Positions 20,432 to 31,873 of a stretch of 64,000 nt of DNA are shown here, piece after piece. The DNA is taken from NCBI RefSeq assembly GCF_032854445.1, contig NC_088301.1, forward strand, positions 16,118,281-16,182,280, in the 5' to 3' direction. Source of the stretch: Liolophura sinensis (Eukaryota; Mollusca; Polyplacophora; Chitonida; Chitonidae). Under the pieces are notes generated by a model. It was not told where the DNA came from, did no database searches, and worked only from the letters and a program-made list of their open reading frames with translations. A program made the position numbers and the translations under genes. Positions within the stretch are counted from its first letter, which is position 1. Each line of letters starts with the position of its first letter.

Positions 20432-20629
20432 ATGATGCTCGGTACGTTTGTGTATGCCGAAAATCTGGGTGACTGGGGTAATTATACGACCACGTTTCCG
20501 GCGGGTAGACCTCCTGACTTAAAGCCACTAGGAGACATCGTGGCCGATTGGTTTGGGTGCTTCCCTATCAAACCGTATATGAAAGGCGAGGTGCGTGTTC
20601 AAACGCCACTGTGGACAAGGGATGTGTAG
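20432..20629 (+). other. Unassigned open frame, possible exon
   Basis: ATG-initiated 65-codon frame reading NLGDWGNYTTTFPAGRPPDL and VADWFGCFPIKPYMKGE. The composition (several Trp, Pro, Gly) is more protein-like than neighbouring frames, and GGCGAG is followed by GTGCGT, a usable donor. I do not recognise the protein and see no partner exon, so it may be chance. Confidence 0.2.
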
Positions 20630-22599
20630 ACTTCCACTCTCACTGTTTATGGGGCCTTAGTGGCAATATATAGTTGTTCACTTTCGTGTGGCCGTTTGCG
20701 CTTCCTAACGTCCTTTGAACATCTTTGTTAGTAATTTGCTCCTTTACTCTTTGCAGTTATGTGCAACAACTACACAAGATGTGTCGACAGTCACACATTA
20801 ATTGTAATATTTTAGTGTTCCTTGGATACATAATCTTCATGTACTCTTACTTTTAATGTATATCAAATACACAAGCATTTGTGTACAAAAGCCATACATA
20901 TTTGGGTGGGGGTGAGGGTCAGAGAGTTTACTCCCTCCACAAATCTGACCACCAACAAGCGAAAACTCTTAAACAATTATTTAATGAATCAATAATAAAA
21001 CTAACCGACATTGTATAAGTGAATATTATTGAGTGTAGAGGTAAACAACAATTAAGCAAAAAAGATAATAAAAAAAAAGCAAATGTATTCAAGCTACAGC
21101 TCAACTAGCGCGAGTTGGAGTCGAGCCTTGAACCCCACTGGCTACAACGCACTTTTCGAACTGCACACAGTTAGATGATGAGTTTATGGAACTTCAAGAT
21201 AAGAATGTGAATATTTATGTTATGTTATTTATTTAAGTTTTATATTAGTATGTTGCAAAGTTAACTGAATTAATTCATATACATTTGAAAAAGGTTCAAT
21301 GTCTTGATATTACCTGCGATTTAGACATTTATCGTCATCCATGCCCATTACAGTTTTTCCACAAGGACTAACAGATTGTGAAAGTTTGAAAAAGGGATGG
21401 CTTTAGTCCTGTAGTGCAGTTTGTAATTTGTTCAACGATATGCGATTAAGGACAACTCCATGCAAATCTACAAATAAAAATTGGTGGGATTTTACTACGA
21501 ATCAAAAAAAATAATGTTTTTTTTGCAAATATTGTGGAGAATATTTGATGTAAGTGAACAATATACTGTATAATGAAGAGACAAAATGATTGACAGGATG
21601 TTCGCGCGATCAGTTGCTTTTGAAACAGATAGTTTCAAAAGTATTACATGATTGTATGTCAATGTAGAGCTCGGGTGTTTTCGGTGCATATCGTATGACG
21701 TGCCTCGCTTTCACCTCTGTAAGGTTTGCTCACTTTGGAATGTCCCAATATTTGCTTACATTCCTGGCTTGTGTCTCTCTGATCAGTTTGCGGCCAACTG
21801 GCGCTCAGCCGCAGATTTTCAGTAAATCGGACAGGAAGATGAGACTCTTGTGACCTCTAGCAGATTATGATGTAATGCCCGACTTGCTTTTCGGGTTTTA
21901 ATTTCGAGCAAACATTCGATAACCTTGCTCTTGGTAAACCTTGAGGTGGTCTTTGCCTGCACAAGTCATGGTGGGTTATCCCGCCCATATAACGCAGATA
22001 ATCACGTCAAACCATTGAAGATTACGAGGTCTCGGCTGACAAGGCAACCTTGGACCCGTGGGGCTGCCACGAAAATTCCTTCAACTGTTTAGCACATAAC
22101 TGTTAATACGAGCTAGATCCCTCTAGGATGACGTAATCTCACAATGTCAGTGTCACCAGAGCGGGTAATTGGCCAGTGGCATCAGGTGATTTGTGAATGA
22201 CAGGTTGCACGTCCAATTTAGATCATCGCCAACGATTATCCGAGCAAAATAACGAGAAACTGTGTTATCTACTACAATTATGTCAAGATAGAGGAGCTCT
22301 TTCACTGAAGGAGAGAAAAGAAGATACTGTTTTTATGTACTTATTAGTATATATTTATTTGTTTGACTGGCATTTGACATTGTACTGAAAAGCATGTCAC
22401 GTATATTTGAAATTACCACACATTTTTTTCAGGTAAACGACAAAAGATCACCAAACTTGAAACCGCAGTTCTAAAACCATCTGGAGCTGGATTTGATCCT
22501 GCAACATCATTGTTCAAGGGATAGGACGGTAGCCTTTTTGTCTCCCTTGACCACAGGGTTTATTAAAAATGATTGTGACAGTTGCAATTTGTTGTCATA

Positions 22600-22977
22600 G
22601 GCTGCGGTGGAGTAGTGAACAGAGCGTTTGCTTCGTATACAGGGAACCGGCCCCGATTGTTGGTGGGCCGTCCGTTTCCGGAGCGGTACATCCTGGGTCA
22701 ATCCTGGGTCGAGTCACACCTAAGACCTTAAAAAGAAAGTTGTAACTTCCTCGCTCGGCGTTCAGCATGAAGGGGATATTGCCACAACTGGTTGACCCGT
22801 ATTAGTATCCGTATAAGCGGGGCGCCTTACTTGCCTTCGGTACTTGCCTCAGTGAAGCAGCACTTGATAAAAGAATGGTGGAAATCCGTCCTGCAACAAG
22901 GAGGCACATTACCAGGATTCCTTAGTCGTCATATGACTGAAGTATTGTTAAGTATGACGTTAAACCCTCAATCACTT
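22600..22977 (+). mobile_element. Second-family SINE (ACGTTAAACCC tail)
   Basis: Head GCTGCGGTGGAGTAGTGAAC, a box B-like GGGTCGAGTC near 22708, and a body with GTACTTGCCTCAGTGAAGCA and GTGGAAATCCGTCCTGCAAC. It ends CGTCATATGACTGAAGTATT, then GTATGACGTTAAACCCTCA. The reverse complement of the same end occurs at 43521, which defines the family. Confidence 0.75.
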
Positions 22978-23969
22978 GTATACAGGGAGACACGGGATTC
23001 AATTTCTGCGTAAGAGAGATGGTCATTGGTCGTCCTAGTGTCAATATTATATGACTGATTGGAGCGTCGTGGCTCATGTCTTTGCAGAATAATGTTGAAT
23101 AAGTGTCCCAATCAAAACAAGGAGATAAGGAAATCTCCAGGTAAATGACAAATTTCCTGACTTAAAACGGCAAGACAAAGCTAGATTCTCAATCAGAGGT
23201 CTCCCTTGGGTGTGAAAATTGTGGCTTATTTCTTGTTGGTAAAATGGCTTGGTTGTAGATCATGCTTTCTTTGAGCTCCTTTTTAACTGACATGATGTTT
23301 TAATCAGTTATATTGCAGTTTGGGGCTAAAGATTTAAAGGAAATCAGATACCCTTGTTTATTAATAGTTTCATTGTCACAACAAAGACCCTGTTAACACA
23401 TCGTGTGATGGGCTAGGACGTCCTCTAAACTGACGAGTGGAATGCAAATGTATAAAACGGCACACATTTTCCAATTCAAGTCTTTCACACGAAATGGACA
23501 GGATAGCTTTTTCGGAATGCTATCCATTTGCAACAACAGTGGTTCTGATTCATAAAACTTATTAGCACTATAATCTGTGTTATGTCGAGAAAGTGTAAAT
23601 GTCCTAAACGTTACATCTTCTTGTGTCCGTCGAAAATCTATCCTTTTTAACCTTGGGGTTGAATTCGTCTAGGAACATAGCTGTAATTCTGACGGTACAC
23701 ATGTTGTGGCGTATGACTACAGAAACTTGTGTGTTTTACGTTAACGTGCTTTACATCAAGCCAAATTCACGTTATACACTCTTTGATGGATGGGTATGAT
23801 ACCTGGTCACGGATTACAAGTCCAGATGTACATATAGGCAGCGCATCATGTCTTTACACTACAAAACACAAGCATATACAGAAAGGTTAGGGCGGATTGG
23901 CTGTCTTGCTGTACGTATGTGTCTTCGCATATTTTCTTGCTTCAAAATATATTTGCCATTTTCACCTGA

Positions 23970-24243
23970 GCTCGATAGCTGCTGAGCGTCTGACGATCAA
24001 ACATGACAATCTACCTGTTCACCCCGGGCCATCTATTGACACTGGGCAGCCCCGTGTTTTATCAGAGCCAAACCTTTCCCGGGCCCCCGGCGCTGAACCA
24101 GCCGCGGATCCATACCATGCTCAAACCCAGAAGATCGCCGTTAAATCCACAAACAGATATAAAGCAAACGTCATTCTGGGCCAAAGCAGGCAGGGGACGG
24201 AGTGCGTTACTCACGAAGGCAGATTAGAACTTTCGATCAGGTG
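23970..24243 (+). other. Unassigned open frame in locally GC-rich DNA
   Basis: Frame reading HPGPSIDTGQPRVLSEPNLS and RAPGAEPAADPYHAQTQKIA to a TGA at 24241. Local GC content is well above the surroundings. There is no in-frame ATG at a convincing position and no recognised family. It could be a terminal exon or chance. Confidence 0.2.
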
Positions 24244-27200
24244 ACTTTTAATACGGTGGAATGACCGGGGTATTTCCCGTCATCTCATCCGACCAGGAAG
24301 TCAGAAAGCGAGCTTACCAAATTTGGTACCCACTATACATATATAGTGTGTTACACAGACACCCGTCACCGATTTCCGCAACTCAACAGTTACCATTTAC
24401 ACCTGACAGTTAAATGTTATTATGCAAAAATAACCGTGATCTGTGAAGTATCATCAAGACACTGCCAAACACGTGTCGCTATCTTTGTCTTGTCGATTCC
24501 TCTGAACTTTGCATTTTTCCTGAAAGCACAGTGGTTGGATGATGACTATACAATGAAAGTCCATTTATGTCGCCAAACATAGGCATGTACGCATGAATAT
24601 GCTTTGTACTCATATTCCTCACAGGCTATATACTGCAGCTGATACAGATACGTGTATTCCTGGATAGCACCTGCTTCTGCATCATTCACAATAAAGTCGT
24701 CTATAGATGAGAATATAAAACGGCAAATTCTACCACGAAACCACGGTTTGACGTTAACTGACTGTAACTAAATAATCAAGAAAGCAATAGACAAGCTTTT
24801 ATTGTGATGTGTGTGAACAGTAAATCTCATCCGTGACGCATTTGACATATCACTGTTATAATGCCTCAGCCTAACTCGAAATGCATTATGGGGTTCCTAG
24901 TGCATGGCGCAAGGTGAAAAATTGTGATAGATCACGTGATCAACGTCTTTGTTTAAACAGAATGCAATGTTTTGAAAATCAAGCGCATTCATGAATTACA
25001 TTCTCAGACAAAAATATGATTCGCTTGACAACGAGAGTAGGATGTGTGACAGCTAGCAAACTACACAACGTAACCGGTGAAATACGGCTAGTTTTCAAGT
25101 TACATGTACGATGAGCAGATAAAGTCTTCTTTACGTCATAAATGTGATTGGAGGTTCAGAGTTCCTGTGCATAATTATTGCAAATGACATAGATGCAGTT
25201 AAGTGGATCATTCAGCCGGGTAATAAGCCCTTTACAACCTCCAATATCCGTGTTATTTTGTCTCTTCACCCAGTTTCTTCAGACCAAAAGTTGTTAAACT
25301 TCAATATACTAATGTCCATGAATCCAGGCCGGTAAATCCTATGTTTCGGCAACAAATGCTGTTCGTCTGCGGTGGGATTCCGGCTCTCGAAAACGTTCCA
25401 TCTTTGGTAAGCGAATCTCGGTACTAGATTCAACTCCACAGCAGTCGTTGAACCGAACTTTTAAGACGAGGGCCAAAGTCGCTATCTACAACTCACACCA
25501 ATCAGTGTAGAGTACATCAGGAAAGCATGCAGGTCATTGTATTATCCAGTGTCTTCCGTTGTTGACGTTAAAGGATGCAGACGCTTCAAATGGGTTTCCT
25601 ATCCGCTTTCCGCAACAATGTAGTTTGTTGAGTGCCTCATGTAAACACTTAACATTAGTCCTCGACACCATGATACCTGTTGACAGTTGGTCTATTGGAC
25701 ACTTGGCACTTGTACAGGGAGTTGCCAAACCCATAGGCTGCAATTATATGTATACCCTACACTTGCCATAGAAAAACACAAAGGAGACTTCAAACTGAGC
25801 GCACAGTGCGTAGTTAACAAAGTGTGTGATCAACCATAGAGGCAATTGTAGAACATCAACCACGTGGACGAGAGTTAATTGCTATCCAGCCAAGCTTGGT
25901 GTATTTGGCTGGTTTGATGTATTTTCCTTAAGACCGACGGAGTACACAGTTAGTCGAGGGAAAAACACGTCTTTCGGCCACTTTGCAATCACCACAAACC
26001 TTCTCCTATAAAACGTGTCTGGCGAAAACTTTTGGTTTTGTAAGTATAAGACACAGTCTCATTAAAGAGTTGTTTAACAGGTTTGGCACATAGCATGTGA
26101 TATTGGAACTAAAATCAACTACAGTGAAGGTTATTGACGGTTGTTAGAGAACAGTTTCGTCGCCACAAATTCCCGACAAATAAAGCTTCAAATGAGCTTA
26201 AAAATTATGGATCAACGGGAAATTTACTAGCAAGGCAAAATGGTTTAAATCGAAGTAAAATACGTCCCTTTCTGCCGTTACACTGCATTGCTTGTCTGCA
26301 ACAGAAGTGTTATATGAGCAATTATATACAAAAAATACGATCAAAAAGTACTTAGGTTTAGATAGATTTTGATAAAGGCGGGAAGTAGTTTTTTGCGAAT
26401 TACAGATATCGTTAAAGGTGGAGAAAACATAAAAATGACATAAAGTTCAGACGAAAGAGTGCGAAAAGTTATTCCTAAATGCGGACTTCAACATTTTTTC
26501 CGATTTTGCCTTAAGGAGAAAATGACACTTGAAAAAATTTTTATATGGTGAATATTTGGGACCACCTTTTGGTATTTATAGTCTTTGTTTAATAATGTCA
26601 TAAATGAGGATGTAACACAGATTTAATAAATATTTTTGCTCTAGAATTTGTTCTTTTCAGCTAACAAATGCATTAAACCTCAATTTGGATCATATTTATA
26701 TTTTTAATATGTTTATAAATATTATCATAATTTAGGTTAAATGCATATGTTTCGATATAAATAACAAATTTACATTCAAATAAATTTATTAGACAAGCAT
26801 CACATCCTTATTTAGAACATTATTATGCAACAACGATAATACCTAATTCGGGTATTTCGGGTGCGCTAAAAACGGTAATGCAGGGATTAATAGTCAGTCC
26901 TTCTAATTGTCCATACAGCCTTTCTTAATTTGAGGGTCCGGAAGAGACGATTATCTCTTAACTTTATGAGAACAAGTATCCAGAACTCTCTGAGGCTTAT
27001 GAAAATGTTTATCCAATGTGAGAGGTTCCTGATTATTTCGTCTTACTTTATTCAGTCATGTCAGTGGGGTGTAGTATAGGAAATATGCCATGATTTGCAC
27101 ACTATAATAGGAATCCTATATTGCTGTAAACTCATACATGGATACCGGTAAACAATTGTACTTGTTCGTGATTACTGAGAATCGATACGCAAGCAATCTG

Positions 27201-28390
27201 ATTATCACACCGTGACTTCAATGCTAGGGCAAATAATATGCCCCTGAAGCTTTTCGCGAGGTTTGTTGTAAGAAAAGCGCATTAACTGCAAAACAAGCCG
27301 ACAATGGTTATTGAAGTGGCATTCGTCAGAAAAATGCCTCCTTTACAATGACTATCATAAAGTTGGTCATACGGTTCTCCTTTGTCAGCCACTCAAGCAT
27401 ACTGACCAAGACACAAACATTGATTGACGGGAACAAAGCAGCCAACTGAATGCAAGTAGACTTCATACGAGCTAAGATACGAACTGCCACTATAAATACA
27501 CTAGAATTCTATAGATATTTGAAACGGCTCTCTATTATGTTCCAAATTGTTCATCTATAATTGGCATGAGGGCTTATAAACGGTAAAAAAAAACGCTTCT
27601 CTGTTATAGTTAAAACAGGTCATCCATAACTGGCACGGGGCTAGGGTAAAAGAATAATTAATACAGGCATGGATTCCTTGACAGAGTTTGAAAACATTCT
27701 ATATTTAGGTAATGTTCATTAAGCATGTCCCTTTTGTGCACGAACTGTTGTCTGTTGTTTTATCTGAAACTTTGTACAATTTAGGCAAGGATAAACATTA
27801 CGTATAACAGATTTCGTTTCTGAAAATGAAAATTCTAGAGTATTATAAATCCATGAGACACATACAAACACACCATTGCACAAGTAGCATTTCTTTCACA
27901 CCGATAAGTATTAATTATAAGTTATTTTCATATACTTTTGTACAAACCAAAATGGAAGCAAGCACAATTTTCTGCTGATGAAAATGAGATACTCGCTTTG
28001 CCTTCAAGAATTATCGATTGTAGAATTTGCACTTCCACACAAGTTAAACAAAACAAACACGTACACATGTAATAAAATATTTGGGTAGTTTGAATTAAAA
28101 TCTATACGTATCACTGACAAGTCTATTATAGAGTTTAGATAATAAGAAATAAGAAATATATCTACGATGTTACGATAGTGTCATTCCTACGGTATATATT
28201 TTTAACTTTTCATATTCAAAACAATCCATATCCAGTCACATGTATTTCTCCTTACGATAAATTTCTTGGGTAACAGTCTCCTAGGAATTCCTTCACAAAT
28301 GTCATGATCGTCGAAAAAAAAAATGCAGAAGATAAAAAAATCTGTACCCAATTGCGTCTGCACTGCTGTCGGCCAACATTTCTCGTTGCG

Positions 28391-29217
28391 TTAATGGAAA
28401 ACTGATGAAGATTTCAGTATGGGTTTAAGAATTTTGCTGCTTTTTGGCCTCGTCGATTTCCGGCCGTCACGAGATCTCTGAGAAAGTCGAACATGATCAG
28501 CAAAACGAACTCTCCGCGTGAGTCCACAAGCTTCGGAACCATCCGAGCCCTGGAATTCTAATTCATCGGTACCATTCTCGCTTTTTGCCTCACAACAAAG
28601 CTGCGAACACTCGTTCTCCACTACCCGGGATATACCTCTATCCAGAGTAGGTGATTCGGAATACACAGTGTGCACACCGAAATCAAAACTGTCATCGGAA
28701 CAATCTGATAGCGAATTTTCCGAAGACAACGCGGCTTTCATCGAATCTTCCTCGTCTTTTAATTCTAACATCACTGTTTCAAAAGCTTCTGAAGCCAGTG
28801 GCATAATGTATCTGGTGTCCGGATTAGTGTCCTCGACGCTGATATCGCTAGAGTGGCCGCTGTCGGAATCCAAGTCCACTGTGTCTTCGCAGGATGCTGT
28901 CGACTCCTGGGGAATCTCGTCTTCCACCCCTAGCTGGGCGTATCTTGGGGTGAGGGTGTCCACGTCCCTTGAAAACTCCTCCGAAGGACCGTTCTTGCTC
29001 CAGGACGTCAGCATCGGGGTGCTACTGCTGGGGACATACACCCCGGTGAATTTACACCTGACTGGACGACCAGTAGCCGTGTTAAGACTCCGGGGAGAAA
29101 ACATGCCCATGATGTGCCCGAGAGGGGCACATGGCAATTCTAGTGCCATGCAATTCATGGTGGAAAAAAATTCAATCACTCCAAAAGTAAACCTCCGGTA
29201 CTTCGACTCACAGCGAT
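28391..29217 (-). CDS. PP1-docking protein, main exon
   Basis: An 827-nt exon holding all the recognisable features (acidic Ser-rich centre, RVRF, Lys-rich tail) and the TGA stop at 28391. It contains in-frame Met codons at 29158 and 29149. This exon is the better-supported half of the gene model. Confidence 0.65.
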
Positions 29218-31873
29218 CTGGGCACAAGGTAAAGTGTCCAACCTACAGCATTGCCCGTTAAACACTAGAAGGTATGTATAGATACTTCAGTATAGCAGGG
29301 TGTTTTCCAGCTCACCTTTCCTTAACCCGGTGGCCTCAGACCTTATCTGCAGCAGACACCTGGCGGATCTGGGGAAAGCTCGCTGCAGTGGGATTCAGTT
29401 TGTAGCTCTCACCACGTAACAGCTTGTAATCCACACATGGGCACTGGGCTGTTTCACGTATACAAGTGAACTGGAGGCAAGTCGTGAGCGGTAGTGACAC
29501 ACAGCGATACACAACAACGTCTGCCGAGAACCCACTCGTTAAAAGTCGTGGAAATTCGTAAGCCGAGCTAAATTTCAAACAGGATCTGGACGCTTGCCAG
29601 TTACTGGAGAAAGAGAATAAAAAAAATCGTGTGTTTGTCACAAAGGCATGGAGAAGCGATTACAACAGGATCGTTCTATGTGTTCTTTTGAATAAACCCA
29701 CGAACTACTTAACATGATTTAACATTGTCTGTGTCCAGTAGACTCTCCTCACAGCAGTCGATTCATTCAGCGGGAGCTCTTGTAATGTGAGATAACAGCC
29801 AAAAAGGGGCGCACTTTTATACTGGGGCGCACTTGCCCTCTTTCGTCGCTGTTTGTTGATATTTACAAATGGCTATGAAGCCACTGGACACAGGATCGAT
29901 CGGCTAAATAAACGGTGGCCATTTTAATCACCGCCTGTGTGGTAATGAGACCAACCAAGTACAAGATTTTGGCAAAAAACGAACGATGGAAGATCAGTGC
30001 TGTAGACTCACATTGTAGGGCCCCGTGTTTCCATTGACACATGGATCTAATTGCACAATTTGTTCTTATATATGAATCCACGATGATAGCGGCGGAATAC
30101 GGAATGTGGAACAAAATCTGATCTGCAAACATTCTAATCCTAGTTGGTTTGACAAAAAAGTGAAAAGAGAAAGTGCTCGGAATTGCACAAATTTCTACAG
30201 TTGCATTATTACCTTAGACGTGGTATATGAAATATCGTCCCTAAACTAAAGACGGGAAAATATGAAAGACTACATGTATAGTCCTAGATTTTTCTGCTCA
30301 TGACAAAGATGGACATATCTTATGCTGTTGTATCACAATAATTGTCGTTTTAAGGATCAGTATGCTGGCACGAGGAGACCGACACAAACGTTTGTGGCAA
30401 CTGTATATTTTGCTCCTTATACCCTTTTGATTTTCCATGACAAGGAAACCATTACAGCGGCTAGTGAACTGGCATAGCTTCGACCTTTACTCATTTTGGA
30501 TCCTTCGCCATTCATTACAAGGAAACCAACACAACGGTTAGTGCACCGGCATAATTTTGACCTTTACTCACTTAGGATCCTTGCCCATCCATTACAAGGA
30601 AACCAACGCAGCGGTTAGTGGACCGACGTAATTTTGACCTTCACTCACTTAAGATCCTTGGTCATCCATTACAAGGAAACCAACACCACAGTTAGTTGCC
30701 CGGCATAATCTTGACCTTTGCTCACTTTGGGTCCTTGGCCATCCATTACAAGGAAACCAACACAACGGTTAATGAACTGGCACAGGTTTAACCTTTACTC
30801 AGTTTGGATCCATCCATTACAAGGAAACCAACACAACGGTTAGTGAACTGGCACAGGTTTAACCTTTACTCAATTTGGATCCATCCATTACAAGGAGACC
30901 AACACAACGGTTAGTGGATCAGCATAAATTTGACTTTTAAGCACAAAATGAAGGTGTAGCTGGATAGGAGTTAGAAATACTTGTAGCATCCGTATGGAAA
31001 TATTTTAACAGTATTAAATGACAAACAATGTTTATTTTAGCTGATTTTGCTTTCATAAAGATTTGTGAACTTGATGGAAAAAATTTTGGACATGGTTTTC
31101 GGAGAACCTATGATCTAACCCAATAATAGCCAATAGCACAATCTTTTATGCCATCCATTCACTGGATAACGGATGGGTTCGATCCTATGGCCTCTAAAGT
31201 TTACACAATCCCCAGCGTGTCCGCTTAGATTCTTGAACGCCCTTCAGATAAATCTAGGCGAAAATTTGATTTCTCATGGGCAAGACCTACACATAAATCG
31301 ACTTTTGATAATCAAGATGTGTGAATGACGAAGTAAAAGGCACGTTACTGAGTCCTGAAAGTTCAAACTTCTTGTGAAACTTTTTTTCTTCATAAACTAA
31401 TATTATCAACCAGAAGCCGAAGAATGCGAACAGATTGAATACAAAGAAGGCGACCGAATTTGACAGTGGTAAACAAATTCAACTTAAGTTTTTTTGTGTA
31501 TATTACGTTATTATATCGATTATGTCGATATTATTACACCCTTTTTTGGATGAATATGCCCACATATAGATTAAATTTTAAAAACGATATATGTTTCATC
31601 TTATATACATGCGTCACGGACGATATTCATTTAATCGTATAAAAACCATTTAATATTTAATGCAAGATACAATTTAATAATTAAATATTTAACTGTTGTA
31701 GTTTTTCGAATATAGTGAGCACTGTAATTTTGGCGACAGAGAAGACACCGAGTTGATCCCAGCACGCAGTGTTTGCTTTCCTCACCGATTGCCTTGACCA
31801 CATTGATTGGGCATACGGACATACTGGGTTTGGCGTGCTTGGACCCACTGGTATTGGCCTGGGGACGTGCCAT
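28391..31873 (-). CDS. Two-exon acidic, serine-rich protein with PP1-docking RVRF motif
   Basis: Proposed join on the minus strand: exon 1 31873-31786, exon 2 29217-28391, 304 residues. Exon 1 starts at an ATG with G at -3 and G at +4 and ends at G before GTGAGG (phase 1). Exon 2 has acceptor TTGTGCCCAG and supplies AT, making Asp30. Exon 2 carries a Ser/Asp/Glu-rich centre (DSDSGHSSDISVED, SENSLSDCSDDSFDFG), then near the C-terminus RRVRFADHVRLS and KILKPILKSSSVFH. RVRF followed by A/D fits the RVxF docking motif for protein phosphatase 1. The C-terminal WD core of PPP1R15 and the CBM21 of PPP1R3 are absent, so I assign no family. If exon 1 is wrong, an ATG at 29158 gives a 255-residue single-exon protein. 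A 247-codon antisense frame is less protein-like. Confidence 0.5.
29806..29834 (-). promoter_or_regulatory. TATA box with flanking repeats, candidate alternative promoter
   Basis: TATAAAAG on the minus strand (29821-29814) lies between two copies of GGGGCGCACTT (29806 and 29824, 18 bp apart on the plus strand). Transcription from here would start near 29790 and run into the main exon of the PP1-docking gene. The leader has a possible donor at 29316/29315 (GAAAG before GTGAGC) 98 bp from the exon 2 acceptor. The leader also contains an upstream open frame. Confidence 0.4.
30359..30942 (+). repeat. 77-bp minisatellite, about 7-8 copies
   Basis: Units are anchored on CATTACAAGGAAACCAACAC at 30436 (variant), 30513, 30590, 30667, 30744, 30815 and 30886. 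The first spacings are exactly 77 bp. The last two are 71 bp because a 6-bp block (CTTGGC-like) is lost, so the shorter variant has itself spread. It lies in the intron of the PP1-docking gene model. Confidence 0.92.
31786..31873 (-). CDS. PP1-docking protein, proposed first exon
   Basis: ATGGCACGTCCCCAGGCC encodes MARPQANTSGSKHAKPSMSV and CPINVVKAI, then a GTGAGG donor. It is linked to the exon at 29217 only by matching phase 1 and good splice sites. A TATAAGG at 31901-31895 is too close to the ATG to explain the start of a leader. Confidence 0.4.

Larger units (their letters stand above)
18514..28390. other. Long intergenic region, little recognised
   Basis: AT-rich DNA with no homology-supported exon. 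It holds SINE copies (about 19954-20130 minus, 22600-22977 plus), an AGGGAGATAAC motif (20351), two unassigned open frames with better than average codon texture (20432 and about 23970-24241, listed separately), an AT-rich stretch (26500-26830) and a diverged two-copy repeat of about 68 bp (27520 and 27588). Confidence 0.5.

Noticed and set aside
28518-29261. 247-codon plus-strand frame opposite the PP1-docking exon
   Set aside because: Antisense shadow: composition is less protein-like, and the RVRF and Lys-rich tail features with splice-consistent ends favour the minus strand.
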